From Marsupella aquatica (lineage: Eukaryota; Marchantiophyta): a stretch of 64,000 nt of DNA. Positions 31,437 through 43,276 of this stretch are shown in pieces (within the stretch, counting starts at the first letter, position 1; the number at the start of each line of letters is the position of its first letter). The notes beneath the pieces are model-generated. The model was not told the DNA's origin. It made no database searches and was given only the letters and a program-made list of their open reading frames with translations. Made by a program: the position numbers and the translations under genes. The stretch is from positions 1,488,001-1,552,000 of the forward strand of contig OZ316896.1 in the NCBI GenBank assembly GCA_973895155.1. The letters are read 5' to 3'.

Positions 31437-33066
31437 ATAGATCGTTTGTGTACTGTAGTCCTAAGAAAGCAATCGGTGTCCTCGGCAATTTCTTTGTAAG
31501 GAGAGGCAAATTTGCCCCAGATGATGTGTTCTTCTTCTTTGAGTGGGCTGAGTTTGTGAGACAGATCAGTTGGTCTCGGACATAGACCCGGTTGATCCCG
31601 GTCTGAAGTATCTTAGGGTTTCAAGACAATTTGGTCGTTCAGGACTGATTAGAGCTTCTTGTGAAAAAGTTAGGATTATAAATACAAATATTTGCGTTCC
31701 TCATTACAGCAAGGGGAAACAATGTTGAGCGGGACTGCGTACATTTGAGTACTAGGGGATATAGGAAGTAATGCAGTTCGTAATTTCGAGTGGTGCTGTC
31801 TCTTAAGCACTATTACAACAAAGAGTCAGTTAATAGGACTTGGAAATCGCGATATTGAATACTGTGCTGGCCCATGGGCTCGCCTTAAATTTCGTCGCTA
31901 GTCTTGGTATTACAGTAAATTTTAGAGTCATGTAGTTTCGTCAGCTGACTTTGACTGATCGATATGCAACATTCTGATGGCCAATGTCTCTTTTGTTGTG
32001 CTCGGGATATTCTTAATTTTCGTATTTGATGGAATGCGGTTTGCTTGAAACCTGAAGTTCTGTCTCTGCGACCCTTCTCGCATCTGTTTCAGGGACTCAC
32101 CACAGGTCCCTGAAATTTTATTGAAGAAATTGGTGTTTTATAGCAAGGTGCATGGAATCACCATTGCAGACTAACCTACCGAGTGACCCAGATTGCGCAA
32201 TGGTCCTCCGCGTTTCCTTGACAATGTGTTATCTAGTAATTGCGCCACCAACAGGCAGAGAACTTGTGATGGAAAAACGCAAACGAGATTTGTGATGGAA
32301 AAACGCAAACGAGACTCAAAAATTGCTACTGTACGATGTTTGAAAGTTTGTTTAATGGATTCAGAATGTTGATTACAACAAAGTGGGAACAACAAAGACA
32401 CTGCTCTGTGAGATGTGACGATCACTCTGCTGTTCTGTTCTACACCCCTTCTTCGCTGAGCACAAGCGCATGGCAGGGCACGTTGCAAAATCAGGAAGCA
32501 CACCGTGCGGAAAAGTGTCTACTGGAGCACACGCCTTCTTGGTGAGATTCGAATGTCTAACCATTGACGACCTTTCGCGACTCGTCATTTGCACATACTA
32601 GCAAGACTTCTGACACATGTTGCTGAATCTCAGACTCCCACAAGGAGAAGGCGGGGCAGCGCACTTCATGCTATTGACTGCACAAGCTCCTATCGTCCTC
32701 GCCTTGTTCTTTGCAGTCCCAGCTCTAATCGTCGATCCTCTGCTATCTGGAGAATTTCTGCCAAATTGTTTTAGGGTTACTTTAGTATGGTAGAAATTGA
32801 GATGTGTATGTTAGTCGTACATATGAACTTCTCGTTTGCACAAAAACCCGTAGAGCAATCCCATGGTAGAATTTCTGTGGTTGCAGCACTCACCACCTCG
32901 TATGCCTTTCATCCACTAATTAAAAGCTCATTCTGTGATCTAGTTCAGTATAGGATTTCGTGACCCCGGTTTAGCTTGGAGCTCGTCGCAACTCAACACA
33001 ATGTTAGTCTAGAGTCATCTTTGGGTTCCCACAGACGCTTTCTATAGAGTCTGGCCAGTCTTACAA
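31437..33066. other. Intergenic stretch with a short tandem repeat
   Basis: 3' UTR of the lyase gene followed by about 1.3 kb without recognised coding sequence. A perfect 26-bp duplication (TTGTGATGGAAAAACGCAAA then CGAGA) lies at 32264-32315. Confidence 0.5.
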
Positions 33067-34978
33067 ATGGCGCTTGATCATAATCTTAGAATGACCTGGC
33101 GCAAGGCTCTGGAAGCAGAGAATTGTGTCCTGGTTAGGGAGCTGTTGAAAGAGGATGAGAAACTTTTGAAGGAAGGATGGGAGGAGGACGTAGAGGCATC
33201 GGCAAAGCAGAAACCTCGACAGCATTGCACGTTGCAGCCAGAAGAGGTGATGTTGGATTAGCGGAACAGATTCGGAATGTCTTGTATCTGAGCAGCAAGG
33301 AGCGGAGGTGGATGGATTCGATCGACTTTCATCTTTTGGAAGCAATAGACACCGACTATGAGCTAGATGCGCTAGCAATGGCAGTTGTGAATGGCAACCA
33401 GGAGATTGTCAAATTAGTGAAAAGAGCCAGCCTCGATTGTGCATGGAATCCTCATGGCATAAGCCATGAGGATGATCAATTACTTTCTTATGAGGAAAGG
33501 AGAAAACAAAAGGCTGCACCATCGAACCGGACCAGCCTGGAATGCCCAACTAACGCAAAGGACTTTTCCTCACCTTATGGAAACTTATGGAATCTGTATG
33601 GTATAAGCTCTGAGGCCGAGGATGCGGAATGCAAACCTGCACTATGGGTTAATGGGGTACAATCGAAAAACGAGGCGCTATCTGATGGCGAGGCGTTATT
33701 CAGGATAACAGAGAAAGTGTTGTTTGAACTCAAGGACTGTGATCTAGACAAAGTAAAGCTGATGTATCGAAATGACTGCGATTTCAACTTCCCTGAGATA
33801 GAGCTATTTTTCTTTCACTTCACTTTCTCCACATGGATACGTGACGGAATGTTGGATGATCTAGTTCGACCAATTCGAGAGAAAATAGTCTCTCTCGCAA
33901 GAAAAGACAACCGTCTAAAATGCCTGTTAGTAGAACTGTGGGACGGGCAGGTGAGAACGCCGTTGCATGTTGCAGTGGATACTAGAAAGGTCTCCGAATT
34001 TCTCAACCTAATGCACATGGAAACTGGAAGTGGGAACCTCTTTGACGAGGTCTTTAAACATTTGGAATCTGAAGATGGGGACCTCTTTGACGAGCTCGCA
34101 AAACCTGTCCTGAAAGCAATCGACAGCGTCAGAAGGACACCACTATTTCGAGCCGCCGCAAAGAGTGAAGAATTTGCCGTGGTGAGGCTCCTGGAAGATG
34201 GCAGAGTGAATCTCACCGCAGGAATAAAGTTTAGAACAAGGTCATCGAAAGGCATCCATACTTTAGTTTTGCAAGCTGGAGTCGACATCTTGATAAACAA
34301 TGATTCCGGTGAGACAGCAAGTCCAGGATCTGTTTCATCGGAAGAGTTTGTGATGTGGTGGTACGAGATAGAGGTACAGGAGACACAACAAATGCAAAAG
34401 AGTCTTAATGATGCAGCAAATGCAAATTCACCGACTGCTGCTCTAGTGGCCACGGCCTCGTATGTGGGGCCAATGCAAGCCCCACTTGGATACGCTGGAG
34501 AACCTTCAGGCCTGCAAGTAGGAGTTCTACCTGTGAGAATCTTCGTTGTGTGCGACACTCTCTCATTTTATTTGGCCTTGGCTGCAATCATGTTGGCTCT
34601 CCTCCCATTGCTTCCTAAGCCACAACAACCCACTTTAAAATTGTTGGTACGAACGTTGTCGATGGCGCTGTGGCCTTCCTCTTTCCGTCTATCATTTGCA
34701 TACTTATAGCTTTTGGTGCAGGTTCCATTGCACTGATCCAGGAACGTGGATTTTCCCATCATGGTCTCACTATATTGACCACTCTTCTGGGCGGGATTCT
34801 TTGCCTCCGTGTGATAATGTCATTCACAGCTGGGTTGGTGGGCGTGGTAACTACTTTGATATCTGACAACAGGCAAAATGCCAGCACAGTCTGCAGGGAA
34901 TTATTCCTATTGGATTTTGTGCTGTACATCTGCAAGTGCTTCAAGACCATAAAGAACGATTTATTATCGAGAAGGTGA
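33067..34978 (+). pseudogene. Ankyrin-repeat membrane protein, deleted and frameshifted copy (copy A)
   Basis: Paralogue of the gene at 43277. It keeps the N-terminus (WRKALEAENC, RELLKEDEKLL), TALHVAARRGDVGLAEQI, YELDALAMAVVNGN, TPLHVAVDTRKVSEF, TPLFRAAAKSEEFAVVRLL and the C-terminal membrane region (SPTAALVATASYVG, VCDTLSFYLALAAIMLALLP). Three lesions separate these from a single frame: a deletion near 33185-33215 shifts frame between the N-terminus and the first repeat; a large internal deletion after RVNLTAG (about 34218) removes roughly 250 residues and the intron relative to copy C; and a 7-base deletion near 34655 shifts frame before the last membrane helices, which resume in the frame of 34670-34978. 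Not expected to make full-length protein. Family role (inference from plant ankyrin/PGG proteins such as ACD6 and ITN1): defence or stress signalling at membranes. Confidence 0.88.
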
Positions 34979-36399
34979 GTGCTATTGGCATGAGTCCTAT
35001 TGGCGACTCATTTCTTGTTGGACGGACAATCTAGCTGGTAAATCATTTCCAGGGCGAGCTAGTCTCTGTGACAATATATCTGTACCTTAAATGGCACACC
35101 GAGCTAGAATGTAACCATCTCGGGATACATTTTGAAAATTGTATACAATCCAAAATGTTGATGCCCCTGCACGACCTAGTGATTGATTTTTGACCTTCTT
35201 CGAGGTCGGCTACGTCCACAGGTACCGCAGTGGGAATGTATGTTACTGTAAAAGCTCAAGGTGGTCTCAGGTTTTTTCGATCCCCACCTCTACTCGATGT
35301 TCCCACTCTTCAGGGCGCTGATTGAAAGGAATGTACTGTGGATCACCGGATCTCCCTTAATCATGGGAACGATGTGCCCGGTGAGGGTATCCGGTGATCC
35401 ACAGGATATTGCATTTGCGGATCACTTCAGAACACCGCAGAGGAAAATAATAGCAGAAGGATAGCATCGGCATTCTTCTTTCCAGCCACAACAAAATGTG
35501 TCAAGTTCCGCGGAGGCACAGACTGCAAAGCACAGGACAGAGTTCGGGATGAAGCAAAATCCTTGTAGATTTAGAAAGGGTACCCAATATCCTCAACGAT
35601 TTAACGTGCTTTGAGGGGAATTGCACTGACGCATCGATTAAAACAGCGGTCTGACATTGAATTTGGCTCTGTTGATTGACAACGATGAAAAGTTACGACC
35701 TTCTGAGTGCGTTGGTAAGTCCAATTATCTTGTAATTGCGCTAGCAGCAACCTGAGAAATCAATCGAATGCGCGAATCCCACGATTTTGTAATCTCCAAT
35801 ATTTAGATTCCAGATTGTTGTTGAGATGAAGTGGCGAGAAGATTAGTCAATTAGTCACTTGCCAATTCAATGCTATGATCAGTTCAATCCACAAACTGCT
35901 CTCGATCTTTCCGTTTCAACTTCAACTCACCAGACATTCCCTCAAGTTTTGCTGATTCAGAAGAGCTGCAGAAAGCTTGGAATCCTCCTGATTTTGCATC
36001 TGGAACCCAAAGGCTTCCTTTCTTTTTCAATGTTTTTTGAGCAGGCGAGGAGCTCCCGTCACGAAGCATGAGCCAGACACGTTCTATAGTCGTTCATGTA
36101 CAGTAATTGAATGCTCCTGGAGTCCTGGTCGCCACCTCGCCATTCTTCGAAGTGACTGTGCATGACAGGTGTATAATAACGATTAATCGTAGTCGGCTAG
36201 ACGGTAGAGTATCCACTACCGAACTTTACACCAAGGACATCAATGTAGCAATGCTGGAATTGGAATACAATCATTCCATAGGGAAATGATTCTCCGCATA
36301 CATTACCCTTTTTTGACTTGAGAGGACTATTGGACCAATCCGGATTTCCGCCATCATTGGAACTTGGAGGTCTTGCCACTCGGGACCAATTTAGTCAAG
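34979..36399. other. Flank duplicated with the region after copy C
   Basis: 34979-35560 is recognisably related to 46930-47660: both have GTGAGTCCTA, AGAATGTAACCAT or its variant, CTGCACGACCT, AGGGCGCTGATTGAAA or its variant, and GTGGATCACCGGATCT in the same order. So the duplication reaches past the coding region. 36285-36395 is related to 38711-38828 plus 42343 onward and is the unoccupied counterpart of the Mutator-like insertion site. No gene seen. Confidence 0.6.
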
Positions 36400-37760
36400 A
36401 TCGATTTCGATGAGAGATAGAGGACATTGAGTTGTGCATTTCTGTGCAAGATTTGGATGGAGACGACCTTGTAGTCTCGATGTTTCTGAACTCTTCGGGC
36501 GTCTGGTCCGTAGCCGTGAAGTGGCTCCCAAAATCACTGGGGCGCAGATCTTGATGTAGGGAAATTGTCGTGGAGCAACGGGTTCAAAAGTGATTTTGTG
36601 TTCATTCCAAAAGAGAAAATTGAGACACGAACCTTCAACAAGAATCCAACAGCACTACACCAGATCTAGACGTTAAAACTTTAACTGGGATATCTACTAG
36701 TCTTCTCCACGTTGCGATAATTCACAAGCATGAACGCCTCGTGAACATCATTGTTAACAGACTACTTCAAACGCCCGTCACATTTGGCACAATTTTGTGC
36801 GACCTTCCATTTACTTGGCCATTTGCATCCGCTAATTGGAAGGGTGACACATCAACCTATGAAATTGACGCCGCTCGGACGCCATTTTCATCAACTTATG
36901 AAATGTCAACGATACGACTGGCTGTGTTAGTGGGGAGCATACCCATCCTGCAAATAATTCTGAAGGTGATCGTCCACTTCCATTGTTTGACTTGTCCATT
37001 GTCTTGTGATTTTCAAAGTCGGATTGACCGATCTATCTTCTCTCACAGTCAATGTCGATCCCTTTTTCTTTCGGGAACTTAGCATGTATAATCAATTTAG
37101 AGACTACAGTAACAGGCAGTCATACATTTACGCACAGCTCTCATCTCATCCTTCGGTATGAAAGATTGTACAACGGGAGACTATCATCAAAAAGCATCTG
37201 GGAAAGAAAATCTATTCGTAGCAGACTACAGCAAAGCAAGATTTCACCCCTACACGTCAGTGAGAACTGTACAGCTGAGATCGAACAACATGCATGAATC
37301 CATGTTCATGATCATGTCGGACGAGTGACGAGTCACTGATTTGGATTGGCATGAATCTGGTAGAGAAACGGCAATAAACTACTTTTCTCTGATTTTCATG
37401 GGCGCTGTGCGTACTTCAAGTAGTTTCGTTTCTAGATTGGTTTGGTTTCGAGGACATGACTGTGAAAACTACATTTGTACGTTGAACCCTGCATCTACCA
37501 CGCGGAGGACCGGCCCGTTTACTCGGACGGAAGATGAGAAGGAATTGCCGACTTCTCGTTTGGCTGCAGCTAAGGGGAACCCCAGCATCATCAAAGCATT
37601 TCTGAATAGTGACCAAGGAAAGATTGCTACGGCAATAGAGCTTTGCACCATGCAGTAAAGGGAAGGGACGTCACTGTTTATCCTCATTTGGTAGACTTCG
37701 TTCGTTGTGACCACGTTTTGAAGAGGTGATGGAGAGTTATGATCGGTCATGTTCCCGGGT
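36400..37760 (+). pseudogene. Ankyrin-repeat protein, displaced internal fragment (copy B)
   Basis: Corresponds to the middle of copy C, the part that copy A lacks. From about 36535 it reads LDVGKLSWSNGFKSDFVFIP, then LLHVAIIHKHER (36705), LLQTPVTFGT, TIRLAVLVGSIPILQIILK at 36910-36965 with the conserved donor AAG|GTGATC, and intron sequence. Beyond a second exon the frame at 37341-37658 reads SRLVWFRGHDCENYICTLNP and LAAAKGNPSIIKAFLNSDQGK, and after a frameshift ALHHAVKGRDVTVYPHLVDF up to 37730. Stops near 36670-36700 and frameshifts break it. No start codon or membrane domain accompanies it. It may be the missing piece of copy A moved downstream by rearrangement, or a remnant of a third copy. 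Confidence 0.85.
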
Positions 37761-37995
37761 ACCCAATCCACGGCGTAGGAAACAATTGCGTGGAGATTCG
37801 GGATTCCTACGGTAGAATGTATTGCAAGTCGGCTATTTACTTGTATTTGAGGACGGAACTGTCTTGAGGATCGACGGCAGAACTGTTTGTCGCTCATAGT
37901 GCTCACTGCAATTAGTTGTGACGCCACTTGTTACTTCGTAGAATATGATGGTCAACTTAGAAGAAAAACTGGCTTCGACACCCTGCAGATGGGCA

Positions 37996-38123
37996 GGGTG
38001 TGGAAGATGTGTGGAAGATACAGGAGCGGAGGGTGTGTGAAGATGTGTGGAAGATGTGTGGAAGATACAGGAGCGGAGGGTGTGTGAAGATGTGTGGAAG
38101 ATGTGTGGAAGATACAGGAGCGG
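37996..38123. repeat. 47-bp minisatellite, about 2.7 copies
   Basis: CAGGAGCGG recurs at 38021, 38068 and 38115, exactly 47 bp apart. Each unit also contains two GTGTGGAAGAT modules, so there is an inner 11-bp substructure. It follows the end of ankyrin copy B. Confidence 0.92.
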
Positions 38124-38229
38124 TTTCGAGCTGATATGCAACAGAAGGGGATACGCCGTCACCTCTGGTTGAAGCCCCATGCAAGCAATCTCAATGTACC
38201 TGCACACCTTGGAATACTCACTACCGACC

Positions 38230-38282
38230 TTTAATTGGGTCCCGCCTCCACAAACCACTTTAATTGGGTCCCGCCTCCACAA
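38230..38282. repeat. 29-bp tandem duplication
   Basis: TTTAATTGGGTCCCGCCTCC with ACAA occurs at 38230 and 38259, with perfect identity over 24 bases. Confidence 0.9.
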
Positions 38283-39149
38283 GAGAGCCCATACTGAGCT
38301 GAACTGTACACGAGTGAACTTTGAATAGGATAATGTTGGTTACAGAGCATTGTGGGATATAACGCCTATAACTAATATATTAATGGAAGTAAAAATTTGA
38401 GCGACTTTTTTTTAACAAAGAAAAAAAAAGTGAATCTTTAAAATAAAAAATTGTCGGAATGATTATTATGATTGACCAAAAATATAATTATATTAAATTC
38501 TATTCATAGATATTTTGTTAAAATCATTATATAAAATTTTGTTAATATCTTGAAATCTTAATTAAATTTTAATTAATTTATTTATTATAGTAAAATTATA
38601 TTTAATTTTTATTTTTACTGTATTTATGATGTTTTGTATAATACCCTCCTAAAAAAAAGGTGCGCGAAAAGTCATGAAAGTCTATACTTAGCTACTCCAC
38701 CTTTGCACCAGGAAATGATTCTCGGCGTGCTTTTCCTGTGCATGTGACTTGAGAGGACCTCCGGGAATTTTCGCATCACTGGAACTTGGAAAAAGGAACT
38801 TGGAGTCTTGGGAGGTGTTGCCACTCAGGGAGCAAAATACTTAATGGGGCACTATATTCCTTATGAGCCCCTCAGTTTTCAAATATATTTAATGGCCCCT
38901 TGTCCCTGTAACCCCCCTTTCTCAGTACCTCTCATATTAGTTTTTTCATTTTTTAATTGTCATGTATTGTATAATTTTATCCGTTAGTACACCAGATGTA
39001 CTCTCTAGAAGCAATTCAATATACTTTTGTTTGAAAATAAATATATAATTTATGTACAAAGTATTTAGCACTTCTGACTCCAATATTATCTGCCCATATT
39101 CATTTGTTTCATGTTCAAAACTTCTACGAGGGAAGTAGTACTCAAGGTC

Positions 39150-40600
39150 CGTAAGTTACTATATGGTGAATGCAACTTTCAGTATTTTGTCTTATTCTAA
39201 CTTCTTTTCTTCTATATTTAATTCAATCAATGTGTCTTACCAAGGTGCATCCCTTGTATACTTTAGATTTTGAATTTAATCTGGCACCCCTCTAAATTTT
39301 TCAATCTTTGATATACTTTTGATCATCCACCCTTTAACAAAACTCAGGGAAGTTCTAGCCCTTAGTGAAGAAGAAATGATCTAATTAAAGTGCACTCCTC
39401 ATGTCTTTAAGTTCTACTCATGGTTTTGTGTCCTAAATTTATGGTTTTAATTAATTTGAGTGTCATTACCTAAGATAAGTACATAAATATCTTTATTGGT
39501 GTATAATATGTGCAGAACCCAATACTATAGACTTAAATTTTTTCTGTTCATTATTACTTTTCTTTACATGTGTATTTTTATTCTTGTACCTTATGTGCAC
39601 AACTTTTCAATGTCACGCTTCCTAATCAATGTCCTATTTATATTTGCCACAAAAAAATTAGATCATCTGTTTTTCACTAAAAAACTTAAACTTTTTGCTA
39701 GAGGACAAAATAACTTTTCATGTTCCAGGATGAGTATGCTATATGGTGAATGCAACTTTCTGTATTTTGTTTTATTCAAACTTTTTTTGTTATGCATTTT
39801 TATTTCAATGTGTCTTACCAAGGTGCATCCCTTGTATGGTTTAGATTTCCAATTTATTCTGGCACCCCTCTATTTTTTTTAAATCTTTGCTATCTTTTAA
39901 GATCATCCACCCTATAACAAAGCTAGTTGAATTTCTAGCCCTTATTCTCTATTGAACATAGACGACAATCGCAACGGCAAGCCCATGAACCATCCAACGC
40001 ACAAGAGTCGACACAGAGAGATACGTGGTTCACCTCCACATGAGGCTACGTCCACGGGAACACACATGAGCTTTACTGCACTCTAGGCCGACCATACCAA
40101 GCATTCACAGCGCAAACTCTCTCTATCCCTCAACTAGCTCTGTAACAATGAGCCTGAGTTCCCCCTCTCCAAGCAAACACCGTTTGGTTATAGAGTGTGC
40201 ACAACATGACTAACCTAACTAAGTCTGTGACTAAGGTTAGCCTTAACTACGGTACATTCGTAACTCTAGACCTAAGAGTAAATACTAACATTTTCATGAG
40301 TTCAGAAGAAATGATCTAAATAATGTGCACACCTTATGTCTTTAAGTACTACTAGTGATTTTGTGTCCTAAATTTATGGTTTTAATTATTTTGAGTGTCA
40401 TTACCTAAAGTAAGTACATAAATATCTCTACTCATGTACATTATGTGCACATCCCAATACCATAAACTTAACCTTTCCTGATCATTATATTTTTCTTTAC
40501 ATGTATACTTTTATTTTTGTACCTTATGTGCACAAGTTTCAATATCATAGACTGTACGTCTTCCTTGTCAATGTCCTGTTTATATTTTAATTACCCGTAT
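39150..40600. repeat. Internal tandem duplication of about 580 bp inside the MULE
   Basis: 39150-39725 and 39730-40600 share in order CTATATGGTGAATGCAACTT, TGTGTCTTACCAAGGTGCAT, CTGGCACCCCTCTA, GATCATCCACCCT, AGAAATGATCTAA, GTGTCCTAAATTTATGGTTT, GAGTGTCATTACCTAA, and TCTTTACATGT with TGTACCTTATGTGCACAA. The second copy is longer only because of the LTR insertion at 39953-40290. Confidence 0.85.
39953..40290 (-). mobile_element. Solo LTR of a Copia-type retrotransposon
   Basis: On the minus strand this 338-bp block starts TGTTAGTATTTACTC and ends CTATGTTCA, the TG...CA ends of an LTR. It contains the typical plant Copia LTR 3' phrase GTGGACGTAGCC, then GGTGAACCACGTATCTCTCTG, as well as the GAGAGAGTTTG promoter-proximal region. 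It sits in only one of the two otherwise collinear units of the duplicated MULE interior, which fixes it as an insertion. No internal retrotransposon sequence and no exact target duplication is visible, so it is a solo LTR with slightly altered edges. Confidence 0.75.
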
Positions 40601-42551
40601 TTTAATTACCCATATATCACAAAAAAACAAAAAAATGAAGCATGTTCTAGGATGAGCATGCTATACAATACTTAAAGGTCCCTAAGTTTTGCTCCCTTTA
40701 CTTATTTTCTCTCAATTGTTTGGAATTATTAGTACCTGAAAGTATTTCTCCAAAGCATAGTTTACTTGAACTTTAAGGAAGATGAACCAATGGGTTTTTG
40801 TTTGGAATTATTCATACCTGAAAGTATTTCTCCAAAGCATAGTTTCACCTGAACTTTAGGAAGATGAACCAATGGGTTTTGGGTGCTATCCGGGTGCTAT
40901 TATATAAAAGTTGTTTTTTTGCAAATAAATCATGTGGGACTTAAACAATTCTTTGATACTATTTTTTGGAAATATTCACCTTAGACATGAGCATCCTTGA
41001 TGTCATTTTTGTGATTTTTCCTAGATGTGAGCACCTAGTTAGAGTATTTCAGGCAATTTATGCAATGACACTTAAACAACAATTTTTATTCTTTAGCTTA
41101 GTACACAAGGCATTGATTGAATTCACAAGGCATCAATTCAATTCATGAAAATGATTGAGCATATAGGATGCACATAGTAGCAAATGTTAAAGCTGTTATT
41201 AATATGACTTTATAATTTTGAGCTCAATGGAGGTGCAACAACCACAAAATTAGCTATCAAAATCATATTGCAATTCATGTCTCTACGCGTGCTTACTCAA
41301 AGTGACACTAAAAAAGTTCACTTTGCATGTCACACCCTATGATCACAGTCCAATCTGTAAAAACTATGAAGAAATTGGCAAGTTCAGCATGCGGCTTCAC
41401 TCCCGAATCTTGCCTAAGTAATTCAGTTCTGCAAAACCATCACAATCAACCAAGACTTTAGTCTAAAGGGTACTATCAAAGAGGGTACTATCAAAGAGAC
41501 ACATACCCTCATACCTGGAATTCATAAATCCAATGTAGTGAATGAAATGTCTAGTCACCTGTGAAAGGTGAAGCATAGTTGAGATTGTACATTGTTGCGA
41601 TTCTTCTTGTGTGGCCAACACATTGGCTGCACCCTCCTTTGCCAATTCAAGAAAACATTGCACTTGCAATGCGTTAGTAAATCATTCAAGTTGTCCGTCA
41701 TCCAGTGAGGTTCAGATGAATTCTGGGAATTAACATTTCCAAACCTATGGTATGACACATTTGACTCATCATCACTGCTAGGTGCATACTCAGGATAATA
41801 TTGACCTTCAGGAAAAGCAACATCTTGTGCTTGAGCATAGTGATCACTTAAATCTATGTCTCTTCATACCTTATGCTACTGTTGTTCAAGAAAATAGGAT
41901 ATGACATGTTAGCATATGACATGTCACTGGCTGACCTTCCTATTCCCAATGAGTACTTGGAAAAGTACTTTCAAGCATGAGTACTTTTAGTAATTGTCAG
42001 GGAATAAGTAAAGAGAATAAGTACTCCATACTTTCTGTGCAGGAGTAATATTTAAAATGAATATGAGAGTGACAGGGGCTAAATACTTTGTACATACTAT
42101 GTATGCATATTTTAAACAAGACTACATTGACAATTGATTCTAAATAATATATTTGATGGACTGATGTAGATAATTGTACGACCATGTTACAATTTAAAAT
42201 TGGAAAAAATAATATGACAGACACGTCATGAGAAAGGGTTACAGGGACAAGGGGCCCCCTTAAGTATATTTGGAAAGTGAGGGGCTGGTAAGAAATATCT
42301 TTTCATTAGAAGGGCCCCATCAAGTATTTTTCTGCCACTCAGAACCATTGAAGTAGACTATACTGAGTAGACTATACGGAGTGGTGCCTTTCCTCGCAAC
42401 TGCCGAGTTCTAGTACACGAGACTCCACTCTATGTTTTTTTTTTGCCTCGAAAATATCCACTTGAATTACATCCAAAAAGCCAACATACAAGGGTGGCCC
42501 ACATACGGGGTCGGCACCCAAGAGGACCAAAAGGTCAAAAAGCCACAAAGA

Positions 42552-42565
42552 GGGGGGGGGGGGGG
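42552..42565. repeat. Homopolymer of 14 G
   Basis: An uninterrupted G tract in the flank between the MULE and ankyrin copy C. Its length may be an assembly estimate. Confidence 0.9.
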
Positions 42566-42723
42566 TGGTTGGTTGGGACTCGGCGACAGCACCAGGGAAG
42601 AAGATTTTCCCGGAACTGGAGCTAAACTAAAGATTTAACTACTGTACAAGGAGCGGCAAAACCCCCAAGACAGGCCAGTGAAAAGGGAACTGGGAGGGTT
42701 GCTGAAAACTATAGGCCGAACCT

Positions 42724-43067
42724 GCAGCAGAGCTCCTCAGCCTGAACACACAGGGGGATTCATGGTGGTCTAACCAGCAGCAGAGCTCCTCAGCCTGAAC
42801 ACACAGGGGGATTCATGGTGGTCTAACCTGCAGCAGAGCTCCTCAGCCTGAACACACAGGGGATTCATTGTGGTAGGGGGAGGAGGACAAGTGGCACTGG
42901 GAGAGTTTGCTCATGGATATCCCACAGCCCAGCCCAGGTCCCATATAGTTAACAGACATGTCATTGAGAGCTTCTGCAAATGAGGACTTGCCAGTCTGAA
43001 TTCTGGACTTGTGTCATTGAGCGCTTCTGCAAATGAGGACTTGCCGGTCTGAATTCTGGACTTGTGT
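42724..43067. repeat. Two 53-bp minisatellites upstream of ankyrin copy C
   Basis: First array: CAGCAGAGCTCCTCAGCCTG starts at 42725, 42778 and 42831 (period 53), each followed by AACACACAGG. Second array: CATTGAG-GCTTCTGCAAATG starts at 42962 and 43015 (also period 53), each with GAGGACTTGCC-GTCTGAATT. The two arrays are unrelated in sequence but share the period. They lie 210-550 bp upstream of the start codon at 43277. Confidence 0.9.
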
Positions 43068-43276
43068 TTGGCCCAATCACGACGGAGGTGTTTCTGAATT
43101 CTTGGGGTGTCTGGCTGTAGGGTATTTGCCGTTTCCTCAGTGGGACCACCAGCCATATCGCAGTCCAGTAGTTCAGTTTTTAGAAGTCTGGTTGGCCTTT
43201 AAGCATCCGCTTGAATTCTATTCAACGAGATTGGCTCGGAACTCTGCGCAAGTCTGTGAGGGTCACTTACCGGAGA

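Larger units (their letters stand above)
38829..42332. mobile_element. Non-autonomous Mutator-like (MULE) DNA transposon, 3504 bp
   Basis: The ends are long imperfect inverted repeats. The left end begins GGAGCAAAATACTTAATGGGGC and continues AGCCCCTCA, TTTCAAATATATTTAA, CCCCTTGTCCCTGTAACC. The reverse complement of the right end reads AGAAAAATACTTGATGGGGC, AGCCCCTCAC, TTCCAAATATACTTAA, CCCCTTGTCCCTGTAACC. A weaker match continues inward for about 270 bp on each side, to TATGTACAAAGTATTTAGC on the left and its counterpart at about 42080-42100. The element is flanked by a perfect 10-bp direct repeat TGCCACTCAG (38819-38828 and 42333-42342). A 9-11-bp target duplication and long TIRs are the classic Mutator signature. 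No transposase reading frame was found in the AT-rich interior, so it is non-autonomous. It holds a large internal tandem duplication and a solo LTR. Confidence 0.85.

Noticed and set aside
32540-32580. Short ATTCGAATC stretch resembling a tRNA T-loop
   Set aside because: No acceptor stem, anticodon arm or D-arm at the right spacing could be found on either strand.
37981-38130. Regular spacing resembling a CRISPR array
   Set aside because: Units are contiguous 47-bp direct repeats without unique spacers, in a plant nuclear context; it is a minisatellite.
39496-39882. 128-codon plus-strand frame inside the MULE
   Set aside because: The composition (Phe, Leu, Ile, Tyr, Cys from AT-rich DNA) is what chance translation gives. 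No transposase motif is present, and the frame lies across the duplicated AT-rich units.
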